Below are positions 34,201-43,878 of a stretch of 64,000 bases of DNA, piece by piece. The notes under the pieces were generated by a model, which saw only the letters and a program-made list of their open reading frames with translations, had not been told where the DNA came from and searched no databases. The translations under genes and the position numbers were made by a program. The stretch is from Thermosphaera aggregans (GTDB taxonomy: Archaea; Thermoproteota; Thermoprotei_A; Sulfolobales; Desulfurococcaceae). The stretch is from the NCBI RefSeq assembly GCF_014962245.1, contig NZ_CP063144.1, forward strand, positions 362,582-426,581. The letters run 5' to 3'. The first letter of the stretch is position 1. Every line of letters begins with the position of its first letter.

Positions 34201-35016
34201 TCACCCCTTCACCGCCCCTGAGAGATACCCTCTAATCAAGTATTTTCCTAAAACTACGTACACAATAATCACGGGTAGGGCGTAGATAAGGGTTCCAGCC
34301 ATTTGAACATTCCACTCAGCCGAGGTCGTGCCGAGGAGGTTTGCCAACACGACGCTAGCAGGCTGATTCACGCCTCTTGTGAGTATTAAGCCGAACAATA
34401 GGTCGTTCCATATGCTTGTGAACTGGAAAACACCTGTTACAACGAAAGCAGGCCATGAGACGGGTAGTGCTATGTTAAAGTATATTCTCAGCAAGCCTGC
34501 GCCGTCAATTCTCGCAGCGTTGATAATGCTCTCCGGTATTTCACCGTAGAAGTTTCTAAAGAAGAGAGTACATATCGGGATGCCGTAGATCGTGTGAACA
34601 ATTGACATACCCAGTATGGAGTTGAACAATCCCAGGTTCCTGGTAACAATTATTAATGGAATAATAACTGCGTGGTAGGGTATGAATATTCCAAGAGTCA
34701 GCAGGAAGAAGACAAGATCCGAGTACTTGAACCTAATTCTCGTCAGGGCGAAACCGTTAACGGAGCCTATCATGGTTGAGAGCACGGTGGCTACGCTTGT
34801 GAAAATCAAGCTGTTGAGAAGCCCTTGTGAAATAGCGTTTAAAGCTCTCCCCAAGGGATCTATTGTGGGCTGGGATGGAGGGGCGATAGGGATGGATGTT
34901 CTAACTTCAATATCGTTCTTCAACGCGGTTGTGAAAACCGTCCAGAACGGGAGTAGGTAGAACAGCGCGAACAATGTAAGGATCGCGTAAATCACAATCC
35001 TGCCTGGAAACCTCAC
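34201..35016 (-). CDS. Sugar ABC transporter permease (MalG-like)
   Basis: This 271-residue protein has six membrane helices and the EAA coupling loop 'PESIINAARIDGAGLLRIYF', which docks on the ATPase. The short N-terminus and the late EAA loop mark it as the MalG-type partner. It overlaps the upstream permease gene by 4 bp. Confidence 0.91.
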   Translation of the reverse strand: MRFPGRIVIYAILTLFALFYLLPFWTVFTTALKNDIEVRTSIPIAPPSQPTIDPLGRALNAISQGLLNSLIFTSVATVLSTMIGSVNGFALTRIRFKYSDLVFFLLTLGIFIPYHAVIIPLIIVTRNLGLFNSILGMSIVHTIYGIPICTLFFRNFYGEIPESIINAARIDGAGLLRIYFNIALPVSWPAFVVTGVFQFTSIWNDLLFGLILTRGVNQPASVVLANLLGTTSAEWNVQMAGTLIYALPVIIVYVVLGKYLIRGYLSGAVKG

Positions 35017-35870
35017 TTCTGCCCCCTCCTCAAGGAGACTATCATGTACGGGATAACAATGGCCATAACCATTAAGTAGAGGATACTGGCTAGTGCAGCA
35101 CCGTACTGGAAGTCTGTTTCAAAGAACGCTCTCCTATACATTAATAGTGCGAGAACATATGTTGAAACACCCGGGCCTCCATTGGTGAGCACGAATATGA
35201 AGTCGAAAGCCTTAAGCGAGAAAACCATTAGAACAACGAAGATTGAGAGAATCCATGGCTTTATCTGGGGTAGAACAATCTTGGTGTATATTTGTAGCGG
35301 GGAAGCCCCATCTATTCTCGCAGCGTGGAGCTGGGATTCCGGTATCGACTTAATCCCAGCCAGCATGACTAGTGACGCATACCCCGAGAACTGCCAGGTT
35401 AACGCTATTATCACGCTGTATAAAGCGATCTCGGGATCCCCTAGCCAGTTAACACGCTGTCCCAGAAGGGTGTTGATTACTCCGTATGAGTAGTTGTACA
35501 TCCAAGCCCACATTGATGCTGTGACTACGAAGGATAGTGAGAACGGGAGCAGGTATAGACTCCTGTAGAAACTCTCGAACCTCCCGCCCACAATGTCGAG
35601 CAGGATTGCCACCAGCAGTCCAACACCCACGCTTATGGGGATGAAAACCGTTATCAAAACTATGTTGTTTCTAAGTGAAACCCAGAAAACAGGGTCTTCA
35701 AGGGCTTTGTAGTATTGTTCGAGACCTGAAAACCTGAACTCCATGGTTAAACCAGTGGATTCTGAAAGCGATAAGAAAGTGTTCCACCCTATAAGCCCGT
35801 AGATGAAGAAGTATGCTATTGTGATCGTGAAAGCGAGAAAAATTACGAGGAAAAGGGAGCCTTTCTCCAC
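35013..35870 (-). CDS. Sugar ABC transporter permease (MalF-like)
   Basis: This 285-residue permease has six helices and the EAA loop 'ESQLHAARIDGASPLQIYTK'. The periplasmic-side segment between helices 1 and 2 is longer than in its MalG-like partner. The operon order and 4-bp overlap fit a heterodimeric membrane channel. Confidence 0.91.
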   Translation of the reverse strand: MEKGSLFLVIFLAFTITIAYFFIYGLIGWNTFLSLSESTGLTMEFRFSGLEQYYKALEDPVFWVSLRNNIVLITVFIPISVGVGLLVAILLDIVGGRFESFYRSLYLLPFSLSFVVTASMWAWMYNYSYGVINTLLGQRVNWLGDPEIALYSVIIALTWQFSGYASLVMLAGIKSIPESQLHAARIDGASPLQIYTKIVLPQIKPWILSIFVVLMVFSLKAFDFIFVLTNGGPGVSTYVLALLMYRRAFFETDFQYGAALASILYLMVMAIVIPYMIVSLRRGQK

Positions 35871-35918
35871 CCGATCTCCCCTATCTTATAGTTGATTATG
35901 GAGGGTTTAAAAAAAACT

Positions 35919-37232
35919 TTATGGAATGAGCTTCCATTCTTTAACATACTCGTTTTTCGCGGCCTGTATAGCGTTTATTATGCCATTACATGCTTCCTGA
36001 ACATTCCTGTTCGACGCGAAAGCGCTTGCCACGTCGTTAAAGGCGCTCGCGAACTTTTCAGGCGCTCCGCTACCGTGGACTATGCTGGGAGCCATGTACT
36101 GGGCGTTTTTGAAGTCCTGGATAGCCGATCTCTGATAGGGGCCGTACTTGTTAATGTCAGCGTCGAGCCTAGCTGGTATTGAACCCTTAATCGGGTTGAA
36201 CGCATCCTGGCCCTCCTTTGACCCAACCACTATTAGCCACTTCTCAGAGTTCTCAGGGTGCCTAGCACCCTTGGGTTTCTGGAAGCAGTCGACAACTAAC
36301 ACGTAGACCCCCTTCGTTCCTGGCACAGGTATTGCACCATAATCCACGTTGAACGTCTTGTTAGCTACGAGGAACTCTCCATTAGCCCAGTCTCCCATGA
36401 TTGTGAAGACGGATTCACCCCTAATCACTTTAGCAACAGCCTGATCCCAGGTGAGGGTTGCATAGTCAGGGTTCACGTAATCCATGTATCTCTTGAAGAT
36501 GTTGAACGCGTTGACGAGCCTTGGATCGTTAGGGTCTGAGAGCTTGCCGTTTATCAAGTCCTGGTAGAAGTCAACTCCTTGACTTATCAGTATCTGCTCG
36601 AGCGCGTGCGCTATTTCCCATTTACCAATACCGCCCATCGCGATAGGGTATGTGATACCCTCCCTTCTGAGTTTTTCACAAGCCTCGAAGAAGCCGTCCC
36701 AGGTCTCCAGGGATGCGGGGTCGATATTGTGCTGTTCCAGGATTTTCTTATTGTACCATAGGACGTTGGCCCTGTGAATGTTCAATGGGACGGCATAGTA
36801 ATGCCCGCCCCACTTAACCATGTCCTTCACTACGGCGGGGAAGACTTCCTCCCATCCCTGCTGAGCCCATAGGTGGTCTATTGGTTCAAGGTAGCCTCCA
36901 TCGATATATGGTTTCATCTCATATCCTGCGTGGATTTGGAACGAGTCTGGGGCCTCCCCCGCCGCCACCATTGACTTCATTACTGCTTTCAACACGTATC
37001 CAGCTCCTCCAGCAACGGGGCTTTGAATAACGCCCACGTCGGGATATTTCTCCTGGAATACTGCTACGAGGGCGTCTATGGCGGCTTTCTCGCCGCCGGA
37101 TGTCCACCAGTGATATATTTCCAACAGGTTAGCCTTCGGCTTGGGAGCCGTTGATAGGAAGTAGTATAGTATTCCGCCAACAATTATAGCGGTTACGAGA
37201 ACGGCTATTATTACCGCGTGGAGGGTGCGCAT
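35919..37232 (-). CDS. Extracellular sugar-binding protein of the ABC transporter
   Basis: This 437-residue protein has an N-terminal membrane anchor ('VIIAVLVTAIIVGGILYYFL'), then 'NLLEIYHWWTSGGEKAAIDA' and the two-lobed family 1 binding-protein fold, resembling archaeal glucose/mannose-type binders; the sugar is not certain. The start at 37232 is chosen because GGTGGAGGT precedes it; a frame start at 37262 is unsupported. It is the first gene of the import operon, with an A/T-rich promoter region at 37240-37290. Confidence 0.87.
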   Translation of the reverse strand: MRTLHAVIIAVLVTAIIVGGILYYFLSTAPKPKANLLEIYHWWTSGGEKAAIDALVAVFQEKYPDVGVIQSPVAGGAGYVLKAVMKSMVAAGEAPDSFQIHAGYEMKPYIDGGYLEPIDHLWAQQGWEEVFPAVVKDMVKWGGHYYAVPLNIHRANVLWYNKKILEQHNIDPASLETWDGFFEACEKLRREGITYPIAMGGIGKWEIAHALEQILISQGVDFYQDLINGKLSDPNDPRLVNAFNIFKRYMDYVNPDYATLTWDQAVAKVIRGESVFTIMGDWANGEFLVANKTFNVDYGAIPVPGTKGVYVLVVDCFQKPKGARHPENSEKWLIVVGSKEGQDAFNPIKGSIPARLDADINKYGPYQRSAIQDFKNAQYMAPSIVHGSGAPEKFASAFNDVASAFASNRNVQEACNGIINAIQAAKNEYVKEWKLIP

Positions 37233-37348
37233 TACCTCCACCGATATGTAAATTTTACGCACGATTATTTAAAATTTTATATCAAGATTTAATGCTGGAG
37301 TGGCCGATTTTTCAATCAGCCAGGAATATAGGTAGCCTGAGAAAGGTT

Positions 37349-38278
37349 TCAGGGAGAGGGGTTGTTGACAGCGTTTTTCAAGCAGGAGGGGATTTTATCG
37401 TTTGGGACAAGCTCGGGGCATCTCTGAATGGTGAACGAGCACTTGCCCTCTAAGTAATCGTTGAGGCTGCATGGGTTGTTTCTCACCCTGTTCTCCATTA
37501 GCACGCAGCGTGGTCCTGCGTAGGAGAAGATTGCAGGGTGTGTTTTAACCAGCTGATTCCTCAGCTCCCAGGCTATCATTCTAATCTCCCATTGAGCACG
37601 GGAGCACATTCTCAGGGGGAGGAAAACCTCCAGGAGCTCCCTAGCGTTCATTGAGACTAGTACACGGGTTTTCACAGCCTGGGGGAGCAGGTATCTGGCA
37701 TCCTCGTAGGGTGTTTGCGATGCGAGAGCCTTGTAGTATGCGGCTGTTGCCTTTAAAAGATGCTTGAAGAACCAGGTCTCGCCAGCCTTAACCATGGTTG
37801 GAGGGATCACGTATGCCTCGCTGACAAGATCCAGCAGGGTGTTGAAATCACTCAGGCTTCCCCCAGCCTCCTCCAGCACCCCGGCGGCTTCAGCAAAGCC
37901 TTCTGGAACCGGGGAGTTGACAAGGGCTGAAGCCTTCTCAACAAGCCTTCTCAAAAACCTATCGCTATATCTCTGCGACAGCTGAGAATAGCTTGCATGC
38001 CTATGCCTAACCAGCTGATGACTACACGCCCTGCTACAGACGATTTCAAACACGTAAACACTGTGCTCCAAAGGGCTCCCATGACCCCTTGAGACAAGCT
38101 CACGTATCCATGAATCCTTCCTCTCGTTGCTGAGGCTTTCAAGTATTTCCGTGAAGTCCTTAGGGGATATTGTCAGCTTAGCAGCGGATGCAATAATGGA
38201 GTCAGCCTGGTCAAGCCAAGCCACAAGCCTAGCCTGCGGGAGATGCCTATACTGGTTTTCCCCGGGGATACTGCTCAT
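37349..38278 (-). CDS. thyX: Flavin-dependent thymidylate synthase ThyX
   Basis: The 309-residue protein carries the ThyX motif 'RHRHASYSQLSQRYSD' (RHR-x7-S). ThyX makes dTMP from dUMP using FADH2 and methylene-folate. It is longer than typical ThyX (about 220-260 residues), with an added C-terminal region containing five Cys that may bind metal. ATG 38278, preceded by AAAGGG, is preferred over a start at 38308. It complements the dCTP deaminase at 30990. Confidence 0.9.
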   Translation of the reverse strand: MSSIPGENQYRHLPQARLVAWLDQADSIIASAAKLTISPKDFTEILESLSNERKDSWIRELVSRGHGSPLEHSVYVFEIVCSRACSHQLVRHRHASYSQLSQRYSDRFLRRLVEKASALVNSPVPEGFAEAAGVLEEAGGSLSDFNTLLDLVSEAYVIPPTMVKAGETWFFKHLLKATAAYYKALASQTPYEDARYLLPQAVKTRVLVSMNARELLEVFLPLRMCSRAQWEIRMIAWELRNQLVKTHPAIFSYAGPRCVLMENRVRNNPCSLNDYLEGKCSFTIQRCPELVPNDKIPSCLKNAVNNPSP

Positions 38279-38365
38279 TCCACAACCCTTTAAGGCTTCT
38301 TGACGCACACCTACTTATAATAACCATAATTAATATGCTATTTATGAGTAAAGTTGTGTGATACC

Positions 38366-38848
38366 ATGAGCGAGATAAGGAAAATCTACAGGTCCAGGAG
38401 CGATAAAATCTTATGCGGGGTTTGCGGCGGCTTGGCTTCATACTTCAGGGTAGACCCCACTATCGTGAGGCTTCTATGGGTTGCCGTAACCGTATTGGCT
38501 CCTGCTCCCGGATTGATCCTCTACCTTGTAGCATGCTTAATAATCCCGGAGGAGCCTGGTCCTCAGCAACCTCCTGCACCGAGCCAACCACTTCGTTTAG
38601 AGCGCACTGTAGACGAGAAGCCTCTTCTAGTGGCAGGGATTATTCTACTAGTGGTTGGAGGCTTAATCATCACTAGCGTGATGGGTGATCTCGTAAAGGA
38701 TTTAGCCCGATGGTGGGGCTATGTATGGGTTGATGAGAGGCTTAGGGCGCTCGCCGGCGTAATCCTCGTGATTGTAGGGTTGGTGCTTGTTTTAAAGCAT
38801 CGTGAAAAACCTGTTAAGCCGGCTCCTCCCTCACAGCAATCTTTGTAA
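38366..38848 (+). CDS. PspC-domain membrane protein
   Basis: Residues about 5-65 form a PspC domain: 'KIYRSRSDKILCGVCGGLAS', then 'RVDPTIVRLLWVAVTV' and a second hydrophobic stretch ending 'ACLIIPEE'. A Pro-rich linker and two further membrane helices follow (160 residues). PspC proteins are linked to membrane-stress responses in bacteria; the archaeal role is unknown. ATG 38366 is preceded by GTGTGAT. The 3' end overlaps nrdG by 35 bp. Confidence 0.82.
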   Translation: MSEIRKIYRSRSDKILCGVCGGLASYFRVDPTIVRLLWVAVTVLAPAPGLILYLVACLIIPEEPGPQQPPAPSQPLRLERTVDEKPLLVAGIILLVVGGLIITSVMGDLVKDLARWWGYVWVDERLRALAGVILVIVGLVLVLKHREKPVKPAPPSQQSL

Positions 38849-39572
38849 AACCATGTTTCCTCAACACATCATTTAGCAAGGAGAGGAAGTCACCGTCTAT
38901 TGCGCAGTTTTTAACACACCATTCAACACTCCTAGGGGTTGTGACAGGGGGACCCATCAGAGGCTGGATGATAATGACGAGGTTGCTGAGTTTGTGAAGG
39001 TGCTTCCCAATAATGGTTAAAGACTCCTCTAAAACCTCAGGCTTAAGAAGCCTGGAAACCGGGATCCTGAGCTCCAAGGGTATGTCGTGCTCTGACACTA
39101 GCTTCAGGTTTTCCAGATAGTTCTCCCAAAGCCTATCCGATACATCTGCTGGGAGACCGTACAGCTCACGGTACGGTAGCTTTAAATCGGTTGCAACATG
39201 GTCTACGAGGCCTGCCTCCAGGAGCCTATTAAAAGGCTCTTTCAAAGTCATATTTGTGTTCAAGCTTCTCTTAACTCCGAGAGAATCCCCCGCCTCCTGG
39301 AAGAGCTTGGACAGGGGCCGCCACTGCAGTAAGGGCTCCCCGCCCGTTACGTGCAAGTAGTCTATGAACATTAGCGATGCTGACAGGCTTTCAACAACCT
39401 CGTCAATACTAACCCATCTGCAAACCCCTGGGTCGTTTTCTGCAAGCCTCCAGTTGTGGCAGAAGGGGCATTTCAAGTTGCAACCACAGAGCCAAAGGGT
39501 GAACGATACGGAATTGTACACGTCTATCAAGGAGACGTTCTTCCAGCCTGAGGAGTATATGAGCGAGGTCAT
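38814..39572 (-). CDS. nrdG: Anaerobic ribonucleotide reductase activating enzyme (radical SAM)
   Basis: This 252-residue protein has the radical SAM cluster motif Cys31-x3-Cys35-x2-Cys38 in 'CGCNLKCPFCHNW' and the 'HVTGGEPLLQW' SAM-binding loop. It generates the glycyl radical on NrdD, whose gene lies 50 bp upstream. Single-domain activases of other glycyl radical enzymes look similar; the neighbour decides the call. Confidence 0.88.
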   Translation of the reverse strand: MTSLIYSSGWKNVSLIDVYNSVSFTLWLCGCNLKCPFCHNWRLAENDPGVCRWVSIDEVVESLSASLMFIDYLHVTGGEPLLQWRPLSKLFQEAGDSLGVKRSLNTNMTLKEPFNRLLEAGLVDHVATDLKLPYRELYGLPADVSDRLWENYLENLKLVSEHDIPLELRIPVSRLLKPEVLEESLTIIGKHLHKLSNLVIIIQPLMGPPVTTPRSVEWCVKNCAIDGDFLSLLNDVLRKHGFTKIAVREEPA

Positions 39573-39622
39573 TAGCGTTCATCTAGAATAGCTTGGTGAA
39601 GTTGAAGAGTGAAAAAGAAGAG

Positions 39623-41506
39623 TTAAAGCCCATAGTGTTTTCTCTGCCAGAACTCCTTCCTCCTGTACGGGTTCCAGTTCCTGAGGGGTCTGTAGTAGCC
39701 TATTATCCTGCTCCACACGTCGACATTACCGCTACCGCACTTGGGGCAAGCCCTGTAAAGCCCTGTTACTGTTGCCCCGCAGTCGTTGCAGTGTGTTATA
39801 GCGGGGGTGAAGCTCCAGTAGACAATATCGGTTTCCACAATCCTCTTAGCCAGCTTGGCAAGAGCTTCGGGATCCGCTTCCTCTCCCAGGAAGAGATGCA
39901 TCATTACTCCTCCTGTGAAGTATTTCTGAACCCTTGCCTCAACCTCAATCCTGTCGGGAATGGTCATGGAGTCGGTGTAGTAGGGGGCGACGCTGGTGCT
40001 GTAGAGGGGTTCGGCTGGGAGGTACTCGGCTAGCTCAGGGTAGAGCTTCATGTCTTTGAGAGCCAGCTTGGGTGCGGCTGACTCTCCAGGCACTTCCTCC
40101 ACATTCCATGGGACACCTGTCTCCCTCATCCAACCCCTAGCCCTGTCAGTAGCGAACTCAACCATCCTCCTCATGAGCTCGGCCGCTCTCAACCAGTCCT
40201 TCCTATTCCCGTCAAGCCATAGCTTAGGCTCACCCATGAGTATTGCCGATGCCTCGGGAAGCCCTATGATGCCGACAGTGTTGAAGTGGCTTGAGGGAAA
40301 CTCCTCCATATACTCTGCTATCAACCCGTAGAATCCTGGAGCCTGCTTCAAAATAGAGACATACCTGTTCCTAAACCATTCAACGGCTTCCTTAACCAGC
40401 TTAAGCCTCTCCTCGTAGAGCTCCCAGAACCTTGACTCCTCGCCACGAGCCTCAAGGGCAAGCCTCGGCAGGTTGATATCCACAACGTTGACCGAGCCGG
40501 TTACATCAGGCATAGCCCAGAGCCCGCCAAACCTCTGCCTCTCAATCCTGCTCCAGTAATCCTCCCTGGCAACCCCGAGGTCTCTTTTAAGAGAGAACTT
40601 TGAGCCATTGTTGAAAACGTGTTTCAGCTCGTTCTTATCTATTGCTAGACGACAGCACAGGGCGAAGCTGGCGTCTGGGTCAACCATTCTCGTGTTGAGC
40701 CAGTAGAAGCTCCCTCTCTTCGCCGCTACTTTGAATATTAGCTCGTGTAGCTCAGGGTCCTCCCATATCCATGATGCGGTTGCCATGAGGGTTGGGATGG
40801 GGAATGTGAATGGTTGTCCAACAGAGTCTCCTTCAAGCAGGACGTGTGAGAGTGCTTTGAGAAACAGCTTCGCCTCCTCCTCATACTCGCCTAAAACCCC
40901 TGCGTCCTCCCCGCCGTAAACAGCCCTATCTTCCTCCATCATCTTTTTCGGAGCATCCATGGTTATTGTGAAGTTGGTGAAGGGTGTTTGAAGCCCTATC
41001 CTGGTAGGGTAGTTAAGGTTGAACAGTAGCCTCTGAATCTGCTGTTTAACATCCTTGAAGCCTAATCCATCCCTCCTGATGAAGGGTCCTGAATACCATT
41101 CAACGCTTGAGAAAGCCTGTGCCCCGGTGAAGTAGTGCTGGGCTGTTATCAAGTAGTTTGCAATATGGTCTACGAGAGTGTCAAGGTGCCTGGCAGGTCT
41201 GGAAACCACCGTGGGTGTTCTAAGCCCTTTTCTCAAAAGCCTGCTTATGCTGTGCCCTGTGCAGTAGGGGATGTAGACGCTGTGAGGGAGCTTGTGAATG
41301 TATATTAAACCATCCATGTGTGCCCTCGCAATATGCCTGGGGAGAAGCTGGATTGACTCGTACTTGATCTTCTCCTCAAGGAGCCATGCGAAGAAGCTCC
41401 CCGGTCCTAAATACCTGTTAGCGTTCTCGTTAACCTCAAGACTATTCCAGGCTATGTACTCCTCCAAAGGATCTTTCACGAGGTTCTCGCTCAAACCAAC
41501 CTGCAT
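39623..41506 (-). CDS. nrdD: Anaerobic (class III) ribonucleoside-triphosphate reductase
   Basis: This 627-residue protein has the active-site 'SFALCCRLAIDKNEL' segment, a C-terminal four-Cys zinc site ('CNDCGATVTGLYRACPKCG') and the glycyl radical loop 'SRIIGYYRPLRNW' with Gly603. It reduces ribonucleotides without oxygen. No N-terminal ATP-cone is visible, so allosteric activity control may be absent. It is transcribed together with nrdG from the A/T-rich region 41507-41625. Confidence 0.93.
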   Translation of the reverse strand: MQVGLSENLVKDPLEEYIAWNSLEVNENANRYLGPGSFFAWLLEEKIKYESIQLLPRHIARAHMDGLIYIHKLPHSVYIPYCTGHSISRLLRKGLRTPTVVSRPARHLDTLVDHIANYLITAQHYFTGAQAFSSVEWYSGPFIRRDGLGFKDVKQQIQRLLFNLNYPTRIGLQTPFTNFTITMDAPKKMMEEDRAVYGGEDAGVLGEYEEEAKLFLKALSHVLLEGDSVGQPFTFPIPTLMATASWIWEDPELHELIFKVAAKRGSFYWLNTRMVDPDASFALCCRLAIDKNELKHVFNNGSKFSLKRDLGVAREDYWSRIERQRFGGLWAMPDVTGSVNVVDINLPRLALEARGEESRFWELYEERLKLVKEAVEWFRNRYVSILKQAPGFYGLIAEYMEEFPSSHFNTVGIIGLPEASAILMGEPKLWLDGNRKDWLRAAELMRRMVEFATDRARGWMRETGVPWNVEEVPGESAAPKLALKDMKLYPELAEYLPAEPLYSTSVAPYYTDSMTIPDRIEVEARVQKYFTGGVMMHLFLGEEADPEALAKLAKRIVETDIVYWSFTPAITHCNDCGATVTGLYRACPKCGSGNVDVWSRIIGYYRPLRNWNPYRRKEFWQRKHYGL

Positions 41507-41625
41507 GCGTCCACAACTCTGAATTATCTCTTAGTGTGGTGGTTTAAAAGTTTTTTTCTTTTTATTAAACATTGATCAGTTTTTTAAACAGATAAATAAA
41601 TAATGATCACATGAATCACATATTA

Positions 41626-42309
41626 TTATAGGATGTTCGCTAGCAACTCAGCCGTTGATATCAGCCTTGATGCTACCACCCACGTCATCAGAGACTCCTC
41701 GTATATGGAGTAGCAGTAGTCGGCTGCTTCGAGAGTCTCCTGGCTGAAATCCCCGTGCGGGAAACCGCCGACTCCTATGAGGAGGGCGTTATTTAAGGCT
41801 TTCACCACCACGCTTCTAACACTCTCCCTCTCGCACTCCTCTCTGAGAAGTAGGAGTCCTCTTGCCCCCGCGGCTCTCACCAGGTCAGGGAGCCTCATGC
41901 TCTTGGCTTGAAGTAGTGGTTCAGGAGACCCTGGTGGAACCTTCCCCTCGACAAGTAGCTGCTCCATCAGGCCTGTGAACCTGTTATAGTTTCTAGGTAT
42001 TCTTGTAGAGGGATGTATGAATATTGCCTTACCATCGTACGTGTGCACGTATATTTCGAGAAGGCCCTTCTTGTTCAAGGGGCTTTCCAATGCTTCTAGA
42101 AGGGTGACGTGTACTATGTCAGGCCTCCCTCTCTTAAACCTGTCGCGGATTCTCAGCATGGCGGAGTAGTGTATGCTCACGTCTAGAAGAGTGTGTGTTG
42201 GGGGCTTCCCCCTTCTGGCCGCGTTCTTAACTACTGAAGGATGGTTTGAAATCTCCTTTGGAACGAGCTCTACGCCAGCTTCAAGAATTGCTATCTTCAG
42301 CTTCCCCAT
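41626..42309 (-). CDS. nep1: rRNA pseudouridine N1-methyltransferase Nep1/Emg1
   Basis: This 227-residue SPOUT enzyme shows 'DVSIHYSAMLRIRDRFKRGR', 'YVHTYDGKAIFIHP' and the knot 'LIGVGGFPHGDFS', as in Nep1. It methylates a hypermodified pseudouridine in 16S rRNA and helps small-subunit assembly. It is divergent from rnp4, with an 81-bp shared promoter region. Confidence 0.93.
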   Translation of the reverse strand: MGKLKIAILEAGVELVPKEISNHPSVVKNAARRGKPPTHTLLDVSIHYSAMLRIRDRFKRGRPDIVHVTLLEALESPLNKKGLLEIYVHTYDGKAIFIHPSTRIPRNYNRFTGLMEQLLVEGKVPPGSPEPLLQAKSMRLPDLVRAAGARGLLLLREECERESVRSVVVKALNNALLIGVGGFPHGDFSQETLEAADYCYSIYEESLMTWVVASRLISTAELLANIL

Positions 42310-42390
42310 CGCAACGACCTTGTAAACAATATTTAAGCATTAGCTCAAAAATAGTTTTGATAATGAACTCTTCGAGGGGATTGCTAACTA

Positions 42391-42723
42391 TTGCCCAGGT
42401 CCAGGGTGAATGTTTTAAGAGAGATTGCTCGTGAAAGAATAGTGCTTCTATACAAGCTCGCGGTGGAGCAGGCGAGAAAGGGGGATTACGCGCTCGCTAG
42501 AAGGTATGTTGAGATAATGCTGAAGATTTCGGCTAAGGCAAGGGTTAAGCCTCCAAGATATATTAGGAGGGGTTATTGTAGAAGCTGTAAGATACCCTTG
42601 ATCCCCGGGGTTACATCCCGGGTTAGGGTTAGGAGTGATGGGTCAGTATCGAGGGTTGTTGTATCATGCCTTGCATGTGGATGGATGAGGAGGTACGTGG
42701 TGAAGACTTCAGGGAGAGGTTGA
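42391..42723 (+). CDS. rnp4: Ribonuclease P protein component 4 (Rpr2/Rpp21)
   Basis: This 110-residue basic protein has two N-terminal helices ('REIARERIVLLYKLAVEQAR') and a zinc ribbon 'CRSCKIPLIPG'...'CLACGWMRR'. It is a protein subunit of RNase P, which matures tRNA 5' ends. The start is TTG 42391. Its 3' end overlaps the CRM-domain gene. Confidence 0.91.
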   Translation: MPRSRVNVLREIARERIVLLYKLAVEQARKGDYALARRYVEIMLKISAKARVKPPRYIRRGYCRSCKIPLIPGVTSRVRVRSDGSVSRVVVSCLACGWMRRYVVKTSGRG

Positions 42724-42968
42724 AGGAGCGTAGGAGAGGTAAGGTTGACATTAGAATTGGGAAGAAGGGTGTGACGGAATCCCTTCTCGAGGAGGTTAGG
42801 AGGAGGCTGGAGAAGCAGGGTGTTGTTAAGGTTAAGGTTTTAAAGTCTGCTAGGGCTGAACCAGGTTTCAACCGGGAGGAGTTCGCGGAGGAGGTTGCGA
42901 GAGCTGTTGGAGGAGTTCTCAGAGAGGTTAAGGGATATACCTTTATAATTGTGAAGAAGGATCGTTGA
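42681..42968 (+). CDS. YhbY-like CRM-domain RNA-binding protein
   Basis: The protein (about 95 residues) has the CRM/YhbY pattern 'VDIRIGKKGVTESLLEEVRR', 'VVKVKVLKSA' and a final 'VKGYTFIIVKK' strand. CRM proteins associate with pre-ribosomes. The start is unsure: ATG 42681 is listed, but ATG 42666, ATG 42675 and TTG 42720 (right after AGGGAGAGG, at the rnp4 stop) are possible. Confidence 0.83.
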   Translation: MDEEVRGEDFRERLKERRRGKVDIRIGKKGVTESLLEEVRRRLEKQGVVKVKVLKSARAEPGFNREEFAEEVARAVGGVLREVKGYTFIIVKKDR

Positions 42969-43031
42969 AGTCCCGGGTATTAATATTAAAAAGGATTAAT
43001 CAAATAACAGAGATTTACAGGTGTGGATGCA

Positions 43032-43520
43032 ATGGTTAATGCTTTGGAAGCACCGGCTGAGAAGCTGTTGGAGAGGCTGGCTGACTACATTAGGGAGAAT
43101 ATTCCAGAGGTTAAGCCGCCTTCATGGGCCATGTTTGTGAAAACAGGGTCTCACAAGGAGAAGCCACCGGTGGATCCAAACTGGTGGTATATTAGGGCTG
43201 CCAGCATATTGAGAAAGCTTTACAAGAACTCTGCTCCCACCGGGTTGACGGAGTTTAGGAGGGAGTATGGTGGGAGGAAGAACAGGGGCGTGAGGCCTGA
43301 GAGAAGCGTTGAGGCACCTGGCAACGCTATTAGGAAGATTCTTCAACAGCTTGAAGCCGCCGGGCTGGTGAGGAGGACTCGGCGGGGAAGGGTGCTTACT
43401 CCACAGGGCAAGGCCTTGCTGGACAGGCTTGCGTACGACGTCATGGTTGAGGAGGCTAGGAGGAACCCTGAGCTGGCGAAGTACCTGCCGGAGTCTGCAC
43501 GGGCTAGGATACTAGGCTAG
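43032..43520 (+). CDS. rps19e: 30S ribosomal protein S19e
   Basis: This 162-residue protein shows '[20 protein letters not shown]', '[14 protein letters not shown]', '[12 protein letters not shown]' and 'QQLEAAGLV', the S19e winged-helix pattern. ATG 43032 follows GGTG at 43020 with 8-nt spacing; a GTG at 43023 overlaps that site and is rejected. It begins the tight run S19e-PDCD5-L39e-L31e-aIF6-LX. Confidence 0.95.
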   Translation: MVNALEAPAEKLLERLADYIRENIPEVKPPSWAMFVKTGSHKEKPPVDPNWWYIRAASILRKLYKNSAPTGLTEFRREYGGRKNRGVRPERSVEAPGNAIRKILQQLEAAGLVRRTRRGRVLTPQGKALLDRLAYDVMVEEARRNPELAKYLPESARARILG

Positions 43521-43536
43521 GTTCAGCGGTGGAATC

Positions 43537-43869
43537 ATGGAGGATTACGGGTACAGCGACGAGGAGTTGGAGGCTATTAGGCAACGGAAGATGATGGAGC
43601 TTAAAAAGCGGATGGAGGAAGAGCAGGCCCGTAGGGCTCAGATAGAGGCTGTGATGCGGAAGCTGCTAACTCCTGAGGCTCGTGAAAGACTCAACAATAT
43701 CAGGCTTGTCAAGCCTGAGCTGGCTGAAGCCCTTGAGCAACAAATAATAGCCCTGGCCCAGGCCGGGCGTATACCTGTTCCCGTTACTGATGAGTTTTTA
43801 AAGAAGATTTTATCAGAATTATATGAGCATTCCCGGAGGGAAACACGCATAACGTTTAAGAGGAAGTAG
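43537..43869 (+). CDS. PDCD5-family DNA-binding protein
   Basis: This 110-residue helical protein has an acidic/Gln-rich N-terminal helix ('[17 protein letters not shown]') and '[20 protein letters not shown]', as in archaeal PDCD5/TFAR19 homologues. Archaeal members bind DNA and are regularly placed between S19e and L39e; the function is not established. Confidence 0.92.
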   Translation: MEDYGYSDEELEAIRQRKMMELKKRMEEEQARRAQIEAVMRKLLTPEARERLNNIRLVKPELAEALEQQIIALAQAGRIPVPVTDEFLKKILSELYEHSRRETRITFKRK

Positions 43870-43878
43870 GTGGTGTTT

